Notes under the pieces: model-generated
Seen by the model: only the letters and a program-made list of their open reading frames with translations
What the model was told of the DNA's origin: nothing
Databases searched by the model: none
In this document: one piece after another, positions 7,770 through 16,202 of the stretch
Layout: every line of letters starts with the position of its first letter
How positions within the stretch are numbered: position 1 is the first letter of the stretch
Translations under genes and position numbers: made by a program
NCBI GenBank assembly: GCA_025965275.1
Contig: JAOPXG010000049.1
Coordinates: 1-43,555 of the forward strand
Direction of reading: 5' to 3'
DNA from: Nocardioides sp.
Lineage (GTDB): Bacteria > Actinomycetota > Actinomycetes > Propionibacteriales > Nocardioidaceae
Length of the DNA: 43,555 bases

Positions 7770-7812
7770 GGTCGAGTGGGGCCGGTCTTGCGACTGATGG
7801 CAAGGTGACCCC

Positions 7813-8745
7813 ATGGAGCTTCGCGTGTTCACCGAACCCCAGCAGGGGGCGACGTACGACGACCTGATCCGGGTGGCGCAGGAGGCCGAGCGACTCGGCT
7901 TCGGGGCGTTCTTCCGGTCCGACCACTACCTGGCGATGGGGACGGACGGGCTGCCCGGGCCGAGTGACGCGTGGATCACGCTGGCCGGGATCGCCCGCGA
8001 GACGAGCACGATCCGGCTCGGGACGATGATGACGAGCGCGACCTTCCGGCTGCCCGGCCCGCTGGCGATCTCGGTCGCGAACGTCGACCAGATGAGCGGC
8101 GGTCGGGTCGAGCTCGGCATCGGCGCCGGCTGGTTCGAGGCCGAGCACCAGAAGTACGGCATCCCCTTCCCGTCGACCGGGGAGCGGTTCGACCGCTTCG
8201 AGGAGCAGCTCGCGATCATCACCGGGCTGTGGGCCACCGAGGGCGGCTTCACGTTCGAGGGTGAGCACTACACCGTGACCGACTCGCCCGGGCTGCCGAA
8301 GCCGACCCAGACGCAGGGCCACCGGGGCGGTCCGCCGGTCCTGATCGGCGGCACCGGCAAGAAGCGCACCCCCGAGCTGGCCGCCCGTTACGCCGACGAG
8401 TTCAACCTGCCGTTCGTCGACGAGGCGACCACCCAGACCCAGTTCGCGCGGGTCCGCGAGGCCTGCGAGGCCCAGGACCGCGACCCGGCGACGATGACCT
8501 GGTCCAACGCGTTGGTGCTCTGCGTCGGCGCCGACGAGGCCGAGCTCGACCGTCGGGCGGCGGCGATCGGTCGCGAGAAGGCCGAGCTCCGCGAGAACGG
8601 CCTGGCCGGCACGCCGGAGGAGGTGCTCGACAAGATCGGGCGGTACGCCGACCTCGGTGCGCAGCGCCTCTACCTCCAGGTGCTCGACCTGGCCGACCTC
8701 GACCACCTCGGCCTGGTGGCCGCCGAGGTCATGCCCCGCGCCTGA
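7813..8745 (+). CDS. Luciferase-like, probably F420-dependent, oxidoreductase
   Basis: A 310-aa TIM-barrel enzyme of the bacterial luciferase-like superfamily. It has FGAFFRSDHYL, IRLGTMMTSATFRLPGPLAI, VDQMSGGRVELGIGAGWFEAEHQKYGIPFP and the later GGTGKKRTPELAARYADEFN, typical of the F420-binding class TIGR03560-like proteins in actinomycetes. Whether it uses F420 or FMN is inferred from the class, and the substrate is unknown. There is no SD before ATG 7813; CAAGGT lies 6 nt upstream as a weak leaderless -10. The last 76 bp overlap the convergent slipin gene. Confidence 0.88.
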   Translation: MELRVFTEPQQGATYDDLIRVAQEAERLGFGAFFRSDHYLAMGTDGLPGPSDAWITLAGIARETSTIRLGTMMTSATFRLPGPLAISVANVDQMSGGRVELGIGAGWFEAEHQKYGIPFPSTGERFDRFEEQLAIITGLWATEGGFTFEGEHYTVTDSPGLPKPTQTQGHRGGPPVLIGGTGKKRTPELAARYADEFNLPFVDEATTQTQFARVREACEAQDRDPATMTWSNALVLCVGADEAELDRRAAAIGREKAELRENGLAGTPEEVLDKIGRYADLGAQRLYLQVLDLADLDHLGLVAAEVMPRA

Positions 8746-9575
8746 CCGCGCCTGACCGAGCCGTTGGCGGAGCCCACGGAGGCCTGGGAGACCACAGCCT
8801 CCGCGGCGGCTGTCTCCCGCTGGAGGAACGCGCCGAGGTCGCCGATGGTGCTCATCAGCGGCGCCGGGAACACCACGGTCGTGTTCTTGTCGACGCCGAT
8901 CTCGAGGAGGCTCTGCAGGTTGCGCAGCTGGAGGGCCAGCGGGTGCTGCATCATCGTGTCCGACGCGTCGCCGAGTGCCGCGGCAGCGGCCGCCTCGCCC
9001 TCGGCGGCGATGATCTTGGCGCGCTTCTCGCGCTCGGCCTCGGCCTGGCGGGCCATGGCCCGCTTCATGCTCTCGGGGAGCTGGATGTCCTTGAGCTCGA
9101 CCAGCGTCACCACGACGCCCCACTCGGCGGTCGCGACGTCGAGGATCTCGCGGATGGCTCCGTTGATCGTCTCGGTCTCCGACAGCGTCTCGTCCAGGGT
9201 GCTGCGGCCGACCACGTTGCGCAGCGTCGTCTGGGCGATCTGATTGATCGCCGCGGCGACGTTCTCGATCGCGACCACGGCCTTCACCGCGTCGGCGACG
9301 CGGTAGTAGGCCACCGCGGCGACGTCGATGCTGACGTTGTCCCTCGTGATGATCCCCTGCGACTGGATCGGCATGGTCACGATCCGCAGGGAGACCTTCC
9401 TCAGGACGTCGACGAACGGGATGATGAAGGTCAGGCCCGGCTCCCGGACGGCGATGACGCGGCCGAGCCGGAAGAGCACCCCCTTCTCGTACTGGTCGAC
9501 GACGTGCATCGACATCGCGAGCAGCACCACGGCGAGCGCGGCGACCACGCTCAGGACGATCCACACCACGGTCAT
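8670..9575 (-). CDS. Slipin / stomatin-like SPFH membrane protein
   Basis: About 301 aa. One N-terminal membrane helix (VVWIVLSVVAALAVVLLAMS) is followed by the SPFH/band-7 domain, VVDQYEKGVLFRLGRVIAVREPG through FIIPFVDVLRKV and QTTLRNVVGRSTLDE. A coiled coil follows, rich in Ala/Glu (MARQAEAEREKRAKIIAAEGEAAAAA). Such proteins form membrane-associated oligomers. The usual partner NfeD is not adjacent. I place the start at 9575 because GAGGAGG lies about 8 nt upstream; the track version at 9620 lacks this. The last ~25 residues (GMTSAATRPRWSRSARSSTWR) are antisense to the luciferase-like gene, have low complexity, and probably arose from stop-codon loss. Confidence 0.88.
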   Translation of the reverse strand: MTVVWIVLSVVAALAVVLLAMSMHVVDQYEKGVLFRLGRVIAVREPGLTFIIPFVDVLRKVSLRIVTMPIQSQGIITRDNVSIDVAAVAYYRVADAVKAVVAIENVAAAINQIAQTTLRNVVGRSTLDETLSETETINGAIREILDVATAEWGVVVTLVELKDIQLPESMKRAMARQAEAEREKRAKIIAAEGEAAAAAALGDASDTMMQHPLALQLRNLQSLLEIGVDKNTTVVFPAPLMSTIGDLGAFLQRETAAAEAVVSQASVGSANGSVRRGQARGMTSAATRPRWSRSARSSTWR

Positions 9576-9683
9576 GGCAGGCCTCCTCATCGGCTCCTTC
9601 CAGAGTCGCGCGCCGACCACAGGCCCCGATAGAGGAAAAGGTCATGTCGGGAGCGGGCGATCGGCCGGTGCCCGTGCGAGCGA

Positions 9684-9689
9684 TAGCCT
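9684..9689 (+). promoter_or_regulatory. Candidate -10 box of leaderless dapA
   Basis: TAGCCT, then GTCCTCC, then the ATG at 9697. Confidence 0.6.
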
Positions 9690-9696
9690 GTCCTCC

Positions 9697-10593
9697 ATGA
9701 CGTCCGCTTCATCGGCTCCGTTCGGCCGTGTCCTCACGGCGATGGCCACCGCGTTCCACGATGACGGCTCGGTCGACCTCGCCGGCACCGCGCGGATCGC
9801 GGCCCACCTCGTCGACCACGGTCATGACGGCGTCGTCGTCTCGGGCACCACCGGAGAGTCGCCCACCACGACCACGGCGGAGGACGGCGCGATCCTCGCG
9901 GCGGTCAAGGACGCGGTCGGCGACCGGGCCGTCGTGGTCGCCGGTGTCGGCACCAACTCGACCGCACACTCCGTGGAGCTCGCCGAGCAGGCCGCCAAGG
10001 TCGGCGTCGACGGGCTGCTGCTCGTCACGCCGTACTACAACAAGCCCAGCCAGGCCGGCGTCCTCCACCACTTCCGCTCGGTCGCCGAGGCCAGCGACGT
10101 CCCCGTGATGCTGTACGACGTCCCCGGCCGCACCGGCACCCAGATCTCGCTCGAGGTCTACGAGCAGGCCATCGCCCTCGAGTCCGTCGTCGCGGTCAAG
10201 GACGCGGTCGGCGACTTCGCCCGCGGCGTCAAGATCATGCAGATGGGCTACGCCCTCTACTCCGGCGACGACGTGAGCACGCTCGGCTGGCTCGCCCACG
10301 GCGGCTCCGGCGTCGTCTCCGTCGTCGGCCACGCCGCGGGCGACCAGATCCGCGGCATGATCGACGCCTTCCTGGCCGGCGACCACGCCACGGCCCTCAC
10401 CAGCTTCACGCGGATGCTCCCCGCGGTGGACGCCGTCATGGGCGTTCCCAACTACGGAGCCACCACCGCCAAGGCAGCACTCCAGCTCCTCGGCGTCCTC
10501 GACAACCGGAACGTCCGCGCACCCCTGGTGCCGTTGGACGACGACGAGGTGGCCGCACTTCGAGCGGGCCTCGAGGCCTCCGGTCTCCTCTAG
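9697..10593 (+). CDS. dapA: 4-hydroxy-tetrahydrodipicolinate synthase
   Basis: Condenses pyruvate with aspartate semialdehyde, the first step of the diaminopimelate/lysine branch, which also supplies peptidoglycan. About 298 aa. Motifs: GVVVSGTTGESPTTTTAED, LLVTPYYNKPSQAG, MLYDVPGRTG with the proton-relay Tyr, and SVVAVKDAVGDF with the Schiff-base Lys near residue 168. The start is ATG 9697 (MTSASSAPFGRVLTAMATAF); the longer track ORF from 9328 reads slipin antisense. It is followed 14 bp later by the RNase J gene, an arrangement common in actinomycetes. Confidence 0.97.
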   Translation: MTSASSAPFGRVLTAMATAFHDDGSVDLAGTARIAAHLVDHGHDGVVVSGTTGESPTTTTAEDGAILAAVKDAVGDRAVVVAGVGTNSTAHSVELAEQAAKVGVDGLLLVTPYYNKPSQAGVLHHFRSVAEASDVPVMLYDVPGRTGTQISLEVYEQAIALESVVAVKDAVGDFARGVKIMQMGYALYSGDDVSTLGWLAHGGSGVVSVVGHAAGDQIRGMIDAFLAGDHATALTSFTRMLPAVDAVMGVPNYGATTAKAALQLLGVLDNRNVRAPLVPLDDDEVAALRAGLEASGLL

Positions 10594-10607
10594 ACAAGGA
10601 CCACAAC

Positions 10608-12293
10608 TTGAGTCACCCCCACCCCGAGCTCTCCGCACCGCCGAAGCTGCGCAAGGGCGGTCTCCGGATCACCCCGCTCGGTGGGCTCGGTGAGGTCGGT
10701 CGGAACATGACCGTCTTCGAGTACGCCGGTCGCCTGCTGATCGTCGATTGCGGCGTGCTGTTCCCCGAGGACCACCAGCCCGGCATCGACCTGATCCTCC
10801 CCGACTTCGACAACATCCGGGACCGGCTCGACACGGTGGAGGCGCTCGTCCTCACCCACGGGCACGAGGACCACATCGGCGCGACGCCGTACCTCCTGCG
10901 CGAGCGCGGCGACATCCCGCTCGTCGGCTCCGAGCTGACCCTCGCTCTGCTCGGCAGCAAGCTCCGTGAGCACCGCCTGCGCGAGACCGTCCACCACGTC
11001 GTGAAGGAGGGCGACCGGATGACGTTCGGGCCCTTCGAGCTCGAGTTCGTCGCGGTCAACCACTCCATCCCCGACGCGCTCGCGGTCGCGATCCGCACCG
11101 GCGCCGGCCTGGTGCTCCACACCGGCGACTTCAAGATGGACCAGCTGCCGCTGGACGGCCGGATCACCGACCTGCGCGCCTTCGGGCGGCTGGGGGAGGA
11201 GGGCGTCGATCTCTTCCTGACCGACTCGACCAACGCCGAGACGCCGGGCTTCACGCCGACGGAGAAGTCGATCACCCCGGTGATCGACCAGGTCTTCCGG
11301 GAGTCGAAGCAGCGGATCATCGTCGCCTGCTTCGCCTCCCACGTGCACCGCGTCCAGCAGGTCCTCAACGCGGCCGTCGCCCACAACCGCAAGGTGGCGT
11401 ACGTCGGGCGCTCGATGGTCCGCAACATGGGCATCGCCCAGGACCTCGGCTACCTCCACGTGCCGCCCGGCGTGATGGTCGACGCCAAGCAGCTCGCCGA
11501 CCTGCCGCCCGAGCGCCAGGTGCTGGTCTCCACCGGGTCGCAGGGTGAGCCGATGAGCGCGCTCAGCCGGATCGCCCAGCGCAACCACAACTTCGTGCAC
11601 ATCGAGGAGGGCGACACCGTCCTGCTCGCCTCGAGCCTGATCCCCGGCAACGAGAACGCCGTCTACCGGGTCATCAACGGGCTGGCCCGCTGGGGCGCGC
11701 ACGTCGTGCACAAGGGCAACGCCCTCGTGCACGTGAGCGGCCACGCCAGCGCCGGCGAGCTCCTCTACTGCTACAACATCGTCAAGCCGCGCAACGTGAT
11801 GCCGGTGCACGGCGAGATCCGGCACCTGCTGGCGAACGCCGAGCTGGCGCGCTCCGTCGGGGTCGAGAACGTCGTGATCGCCGAGGACGGCGTCGTCGTC
11901 GACCTCATCGACGGGGTCGCCAGGGTCGCCGGCAAGGTCGACTGCGGCTACGTCTTCGTCGACGGCTCGTCGGTCGGCGACATCACCGAGTCCGACCTCA
12001 AGGACCGCCGGATCCTCGGCGAGGAGGGCTTCATCTCGGTGATCGTGGTGATGGACTCGGTCAGCGGCAAGGTCGCCGCCGGCCCGGAGATCCACGCGCG
12101 CGGCAACGCGCTCGACGGGACCTCGTTCGAGGAGCTCAAGCAGCCGATCATCGACGCGCTCGACCGGGCCGTGGCGGAGGGCAACACCGACTCCTACCAG
12201 CTGCAGCAGACCGTGCGCCGCGTCGTCGGCCGGTGGGTGAGCAACACCCACCGCCGCCGGCCGATGATCATCCCGGTCGTCATCGAGGCGTGA
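10608..12293 (+). CDS. rnj: Ribonuclease J
   Basis: A metallo-beta-lactamase/beta-CASP ribonuclease with 5'-3' exo- and endonuclease activity in RNA maturation and decay. It is 561 aa. Metal site: ALVLTHGHEDHIGATPYLL (HxHxDH), then VNHSIPDAL, LHTGDFKMDQ and the C-terminal SGHASAGELL. The beta-CASP region holds IVACFASHVHRVQQ and VSTGSQGEPMSAL. The C-terminal domain ends TVRRVVGRWVSNTHRRRPMIIPVV. It starts at TTG 10608 with AAGGA 7 nt upstream. It lies directly behind dapA and is probably co-transcribed. Confidence 0.96.
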   Translation: MSHPHPELSAPPKLRKGGLRITPLGGLGEVGRNMTVFEYAGRLLIVDCGVLFPEDHQPGIDLILPDFDNIRDRLDTVEALVLTHGHEDHIGATPYLLRERGDIPLVGSELTLALLGSKLREHRLRETVHHVVKEGDRMTFGPFELEFVAVNHSIPDALAVAIRTGAGLVLHTGDFKMDQLPLDGRITDLRAFGRLGEEGVDLFLTDSTNAETPGFTPTEKSITPVIDQVFRESKQRIIVACFASHVHRVQQVLNAAVAHNRKVAYVGRSMVRNMGIAQDLGYLHVPPGVMVDAKQLADLPPERQVLVSTGSQGEPMSALSRIAQRNHNFVHIEEGDTVLLASSLIPGNENAVYRVINGLARWGAHVVHKGNALVHVSGHASAGELLYCYNIVKPRNVMPVHGEIRHLLANAELARSVGVENVVIAEDGVVVDLIDGVARVAGKVDCGYVFVDGSSVGDITESDLKDRRILGEEGFISVIVVMDSVSGKVAAGPEIHARGNALDGTSFEELKQPIIDALDRAVAEGNTDSYQLQQTVRRVVGRWVSNTHRRRPMIIPVVIEA

Positions 12294-12304
12294 GGCCTGA
12301 GGCA

Positions 12305-12331
12305 GCCGACCTCGAGGTACGAGAGGTCGGC
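12305..12331 (+). terminator. Hairpin downstream of rnj
   Basis: GCCGACCTC and GAGGTCGGC form a perfect 9-bp stem with a 9-nt loop. It lacks a U tract, and it sits 12 bp after the rnj stop between convergent genes. Confidence 0.6.
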
Positions 12332-12344
12332 GTGGGCCGAAGGG

Positions 12345-12400
12345 GTCGAGCAAGCCTGCGACCGAGCTTGCGAGGTCGCAAGGGCGGGTCGAGACACGGG
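12345..12400. repeat. REP-like GTCGAGCAAG...GTCGAGAC element
   Basis: GTCGAGCAAGCCTGCGACC is followed by GAGCTTGCGAGGTCGCA, giving a 7-bp TGCGACC/GGTCGCA stem, then GGGTCGAGACACGGG. It is of the same type as the element after folA and lies between convergent genes. Confidence 0.5.
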
Positions 12401-12405
12401 TTCGG

Positions 12406-12912
12406 TCAGCGACCGATCCACGGGGTCCAGTGCCGGCCCCCGTTGACCGACCAGTCGCCCTTGTCGCCGTCGGCGCTCCACTGGACCCGCGGCTGGAACT
12501 TGACCCGACCGGACGGGCTGCCGACGCACGACCGCGGCACCGAGAGCTCCGTGCGGTCCTTGGCCAGGGAGCGGGTGGCCCGCAGCCCGGGGCACGGGTG
12601 CGCGCCGAAGTCGCTGTCGTATACCTGCCCTCCCGAGCCGTCGAGGGCGGCGAAGACGTGCCACTCGGCGCCGGACGACGTGCGCAGCCCGAACTGGATG
12701 TCGCTGGCGCTGCGGGTCAGGTCGCGGTGCCGGACCGTCACGCCGATCCGGCAGCCGTTGGTCACCGTGGTCCGCACGATGTCGTTCGACCCCGGCGCGT
12801 CGCGCCGGGCGTCGTCGAAGGACCGCGTCGAGGCGTGGGCGGCCGGCACTCCCGCCAGGACGAGTCCAGCGGCGAGGCCGATGCCGGTGACCTGGGTGAG
12901 GGGATGGCGCAC
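12406..12912 (-). CDS. Small secreted protein of unknown function
   Basis: A 168-aa protein with a clear Sec signal peptide (VRHPLTQVTGIGLAAGLVLAGVPAAHAS, cleavage after AHA). The mature part has DIVRTTVTNGCRIGVTVRHRDL, a second Cys in HPCPG and a third in PRSCVG, and ends RHWTPWIGR. The predicted beta-rich shape is compatible with a small extracellular sandwich domain. No catalytic motif is visible. I choose GTG 12912 because GAGGAG lies about 8 nt upstream; the longer track ORFs continue into unrelated sequence. It is convergent with rnj. Confidence 0.72.
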   Translation of the reverse strand: MRHPLTQVTGIGLAAGLVLAGVPAAHASTRSFDDARRDAPGSNDIVRTTVTNGCRIGVTVRHRDLTRSASDIQFGLRTSSGAEWHVFAALDGSGGQVYDSDFGAHPCPGLRATRSLAKDRTELSVPRSCVGSPSGRVKFQPRVQWSADGDKGDWSVNGGRHWTPWIGR

Positions 12913-13010
12913 GGGGAGCTCCTCGTGACAGCAGGCAGGCGGGGTCCGTGTGCCCGTGACGCATCCCCGACAAACCCCCGGCGGTCGGGAGGTAGGGGAG
13001 GGGAGTGGCG

Positions 13011-13448
13011 TCAGCGCCGTCCCCAGACCCAGGCCAGGAAGAGGCACACGGCTCCGGCGGCGGCGGTCCCGATCGGCACGACGTAGATGAAGACCTCGAG
13101 GCCGTCCGACCAGTCCGAGTCGCGGTAGCGCTGCACGTCGACGGAGGCTCCCCAGGCGAGGGCGGCCACGGTCCCGACCTGGGCCGCAGCGGCGGGGATC
13201 CACCAGGAGTACGCCGCGGCGGCGGCAAGGAGAGTGGCGAGCACGGCGGCGCCCAGATAGGTCGCTGGCTCGATGAACTCCACGTTGTACGACGAGGAGT
13301 CCGCGACACCGCGGATCCGCGAGACCCCGTCGGCGGCGTCGAGCGCCCACGCCGTGCCCAGCCAGGCCGCGGCCACGGCCAGCACGGCGAAGACGATGGA
13401 GACGACGCGGGGGCCCGTCCGACCAGTCATCGTCTCAGTCTGCGCCAT
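13011..13448 (-). CDS. Small four-helix membrane protein, unknown
   Basis: About 145 aa (139 from the alternative ATG at 13430, MTGRTGPRV). Four hydrophobic stretches are visible: VVSIVFAVLAVAAAWLGTAW, ATYLGAAVLATLLAAAAAY, AAQVGTVAALAWGAS and FIYVVPIGTAAAGAVCLFLAW. I recognise no family. The start is uncertain: neither ATG has a strong SD. The upstream part of the track ORF to 13577 runs through the intergenic repeats and is rejected. It is divergent from ftsK. Confidence 0.6.
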   Translation of the reverse strand: MAQTETMTGRTGPRVVSIVFAVLAVAAAWLGTAWALDAADGVSRIRGVADSSSYNVEFIEPATYLGAAVLATLLAAAAAYSWWIPAAAAQVGTVAALAWGASVDVQRYRDSDWSDGLEVFIYVVPIGTAAAGAVCLFLAWVWGRR

Positions 13449-13458
13449 CGGGTCGTTA

Positions 13459-13549
13459 GACACTCGACCACCGACATCGGTGGGCGCCATGGTCTGTCGG
13501 CCCACCGGGTCTCGACACGCGGGTCGCGACACTCGACCACCAACGTCGG
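13459..13549. repeat. Two direct copies of GACACTCGACCACC[GA]AC[AG]TCGG with a palindrome
   Basis: Copies lie at 13459-13480 and 13528-13549 and match at 20 of 22 bases. The first contains CCACCGACATCGGTGG, a 7-bp inverted repeat around CA. GGGTCTCGACACGCGGGTCG lies between them. It fills most of the gap between the small membrane protein gene and ftsK. Confidence 0.65.
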
Positions 13550-13615
13550 ATCCGCTGGCGCGTCTCCGACCCGACACGCACTCCTGTGATGCGTGTGACT
13601 GGAGTGACGCCTGCG

Positions 13616-13621
13616 TAGGGT
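13616..13621 (+). promoter_or_regulatory. Candidate -10 box of leaderless ftsK
   Basis: TAGGGT, then GGGGACT, then the ATG at 13629. Confidence 0.6.
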
Positions 13622-13628
13622 GGGGACT

Positions 13629-16202
13629 ATGGCGACCCGTACGTCTTCCCCGCCGGGGTCGCGGAGCAAGAGCACGTCTTCATCCGGAACCCGCACGACC
13701 GGTCGAGGCGGCTCGAGCACCCGATCCCGGAGTACCCGCAAGCGCCCCACGTCAGGACGCGGCAAGAGCCGCTCGACCGCAAAGCGGACGACCAGGCGTC
13801 GACCTTCCGCGCGCCCAGCCCCCCGCGCGGTGCGCAACGGGCCGGGCCCGATCTCGCGGGGCTTCGGCGCGCTGTTCCGCAGCGTCGCGGCGATCTGGGT
13901 CGCCATTGCCCACGCCGTCGGCGCGACGGCCCGCAGCATCGGCCGCAGTGCTCGTGACCTCGAGCCGGAGCACCGGCGTGATGGCGCCGGCCTGTTCCTG
14001 TTCGGACTCGCCGTCGTGGTCGGCGCCGCCGTCTGGTGGCAGATCCCGGGCGGGATCATGGACTTCGCCCGCACCGTCGTCGCCGGGTCGGTGGGCAAGG
14101 TCGGCTGGTTCGTGCCGCTGACCCTCGTCTACGTCGGCTGGCGCACCATGCGGAACCCCATCCAGAACGGACCCGCCGGACGGCAGGTCGTCGGCTGGGC
14201 TGCACTCGCGCTGGGTGCCCTGGGCATCGTGCACATCGCCAACGGCAACCCCCAGCCTGTCCTCGGCGATGCGAGCGACCTGCAGGATGCCGGCGGGGCG
14301 ATCGGGTTCGTCGTCTCGTCCCTGCTCCTCGACCTCCTGCGCACGACGTACGTCGTGGTCCCGCTGTTGGCCCTGATGTCGCTCTTCGGGCTGCTGGTGA
14401 TCACCGCGACCCCGATCTACCTCGTGCCCGAGCGCATCGCGCACCTGCGCGACCGGATGCTCGGCCGGCACCGCGCCGGCCCCACCGCGGACACCGATCC
14501 CGACCAGGGCGACAACGTGCCGTCCGGCGTCGACCCCTATGACTCCCCGGTGCTGTCCGACCGCGAGCTGCGCAAGCGTGGCCGCAAGGTGGACCCGGAC
14601 CTGATGGTCGAGAACGACGACTCCGGGCTGGAGATCTTCGACCCGTTCGTGCCCCAGACCGACAAGACCGAGCTCGAGCCTCCGCCACACACGGCAGCCC
14701 CGCAGCGCGTGGAACAGCTGGCGCTCTCGGGTGACGTCATCTACTCCCTCCCCGCCAACGAGGTCCTGAAGCCGGGCTCGGTCCACAAGGCCCGCTCCCG
14801 GGCGAGCGACGCGGTCGTCGAGCGGCTCACCCAGGTGCTGGAGGAGTTCGGCATCGATGCGCAGGTGACCGGCTACACCCGCGGCCCGACCGTGACCCGC
14901 TACGAGGTCGAGGTCGGCCCCGCGGTCAAGATCGAGAAGGTCACCGCGCTGTCCAAGAACATCGCGTACGCCGTCGCCTCGGCCGACGTCCGCATCCTCA
15001 GCCCGATCCCCGGCAAGTCCGCGATCGGCATCGAGATCCCCAACCTCGACAAGGAGATCGTCTCGCTCGGCGACGTGCTCCGGTCGAACACCGCCCGCTC
15101 GGACCACCACCCGTTGGTGTGTGCGCTGGGCAAGGACGTCGAGGGCGGCTTCGTCGTCGCGAACCTCGCGAAGATGCCGCACCTGCTCGTCGCCGGCGCC
15201 ACTGGCTCCGGCAAGTCGAGCTTCATCAACTCGATGATCACCTCGATCCTGATGCGCTCCACGCCCGACGAGGTCCGGATGATCATGGTCGACCCCAAGC
15301 GGGTCGAGCTCAACGCCTACGAGGGCGTGCCGCACCTGATCACGCCGATCATCACCAACCCCAAGAAGGCCGCCGAGGCGCTCGCCTGGGTCGTGCGTGA
15401 GATGGACCTGCGCTACGACGACCTGGCCAACTTCGGCTTCCGCCACATCGACGACTTCAACAAGGCCGTCCGCGCGGGCAAGGTGCAGGTGCCCCCGGGC
15501 AGCGAGCGCGTGCTGACGCCGTACCCGTACCTGCTGGTGATCGTCGACGAGCTCGCCGACCTGATGATGGTCGCCCCGCGCGACGTCGAGGACGCGATCG
15601 TCCGGATCACCCAGCTGGCCCGGGCCGCGGGCATCCACCTGGTGCTCGCCACCCAGCGGCCCAGCGTCGACGTGGTGACCGGCCTGATCAAGGCCAACGT
15701 GCCGTCGCGGCTCGCGTTCGCGACGTCGTCGGTGACCGACAGCCGGGTCATCCTCGACCAGCCGGGCGCCGAGAAGCTGGTCGGCCAGGGCGACGGGCTG
15801 TTCCTGCCGATGGGCTCCTCGAAGGCCGTCCGGGTCCAGGGTTCCTGGGTCACCGAGGCCGAGATCGCCCAGGTCGTCAAGCACTGCAAGAGCCAGCTCG
15901 AGCCGACCTACCGCGAGGACGTCACGGCTCCGGCCGCGAGCAAGCGGGAGATCGACGACGACATCGGCGACGACATGGACCTGGTGATCCAGGCGATCGA
16001 GCTCGTGGTCTCCACGCAGTTCGGATCCACCTCGATGCTCCAGCGCAAGCTCCGGGTCGGCTTCGCGAAGGCCGGTCGCCTGATGGACATCATGGAGAGC
16101 CGCGGGGTCGTCGGGCCCAGCGAAGGCTCGAAGGCCCGCGACGTACTGGTCAAGCCCGACGAGATCGATGCCGTGATCGCGACCCTCCAGGGGGAGATGT
16201 GA
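13629..16202 (+). CDS. ftsK: FtsK/SpoIIIE DNA translocase
   Basis: A septal DNA pump that clears chromosome ends during division. It is 857 aa. The N-terminal ~75 residues are Ser/Thr/Arg rich. They are followed by four membrane helices (about residues 120-265, from GLFLFGLAVVVGAAVWW to LLALMSLFGLLVITATPIYL). A linker follows, then the RecA-like motor with Walker A LLVAGATGSGKSSF (about residue 525) and Walker B LLVIVDELADLMMV (about 640). The C-terminal gamma winged helix is MDLVIQAIELVVSTQFGSTS to DVLVKPDEIDAVI, which in studied homologues reads polar KOPS motifs. The start is ATG 13629, three codons inside the track ORF. The stop overlaps the next gene as GTGA. Confidence 0.96.
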   Translation: MATRTSSPPGSRSKSTSSSGTRTTGRGGSSTRSRSTRKRPTSGRGKSRSTAKRTTRRRPSARPAPRAVRNGPGPISRGFGALFRSVAAIWVAIAHAVGATARSIGRSARDLEPEHRRDGAGLFLFGLAVVVGAAVWWQIPGGIMDFARTVVAGSVGKVGWFVPLTLVYVGWRTMRNPIQNGPAGRQVVGWAALALGALGIVHIANGNPQPVLGDASDLQDAGGAIGFVVSSLLLDLLRTTYVVVPLLALMSLFGLLVITATPIYLVPERIAHLRDRMLGRHRAGPTADTDPDQGDNVPSGVDPYDSPVLSDRELRKRGRKVDPDLMVENDDSGLEIFDPFVPQTDKTELEPPPHTAAPQRVEQLALSGDVIYSLPANEVLKPGSVHKARSRASDAVVERLTQVLEEFGIDAQVTGYTRGPTVTRYEVEVGPAVKIEKVTALSKNIAYAVASADVRILSPIPGKSAIGIEIPNLDKEIVSLGDVLRSNTARSDHHPLVCALGKDVEGGFVVANLAKMPHLLVAGATGSGKSSFINSMITSILMRSTPDEVRMIMVDPKRVELNAYEGVPHLITPIITNPKKAAEALAWVVREMDLRYDDLANFGFRHIDDFNKAVRAGKVQVPPGSERVLTPYPYLLVIVDELADLMMVAPRDVEDAIVRITQLARAAGIHLVLATQRPSVDVVTGLIKANVPSRLAFATSSVTDSRVILDQPGAEKLVGQGDGLFLPMGSSKAVRVQGSWVTEAEIAQVVKHCKSQLEPTYREDVTAPAASKREIDDDIGDDMDLVIQAIELVVSTQFGSTSMLQRKLRVGFAKAGRLMDIMESRGVVGPSEGSKARDVLVKPDEIDAVIATLQGEM

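Noticed and set aside
13449-13577. Upstream extension of the small membrane protein
   Set aside because: It translates through intergenic repeats (VGGRVSRPACRDP...), not through a conserved domain.
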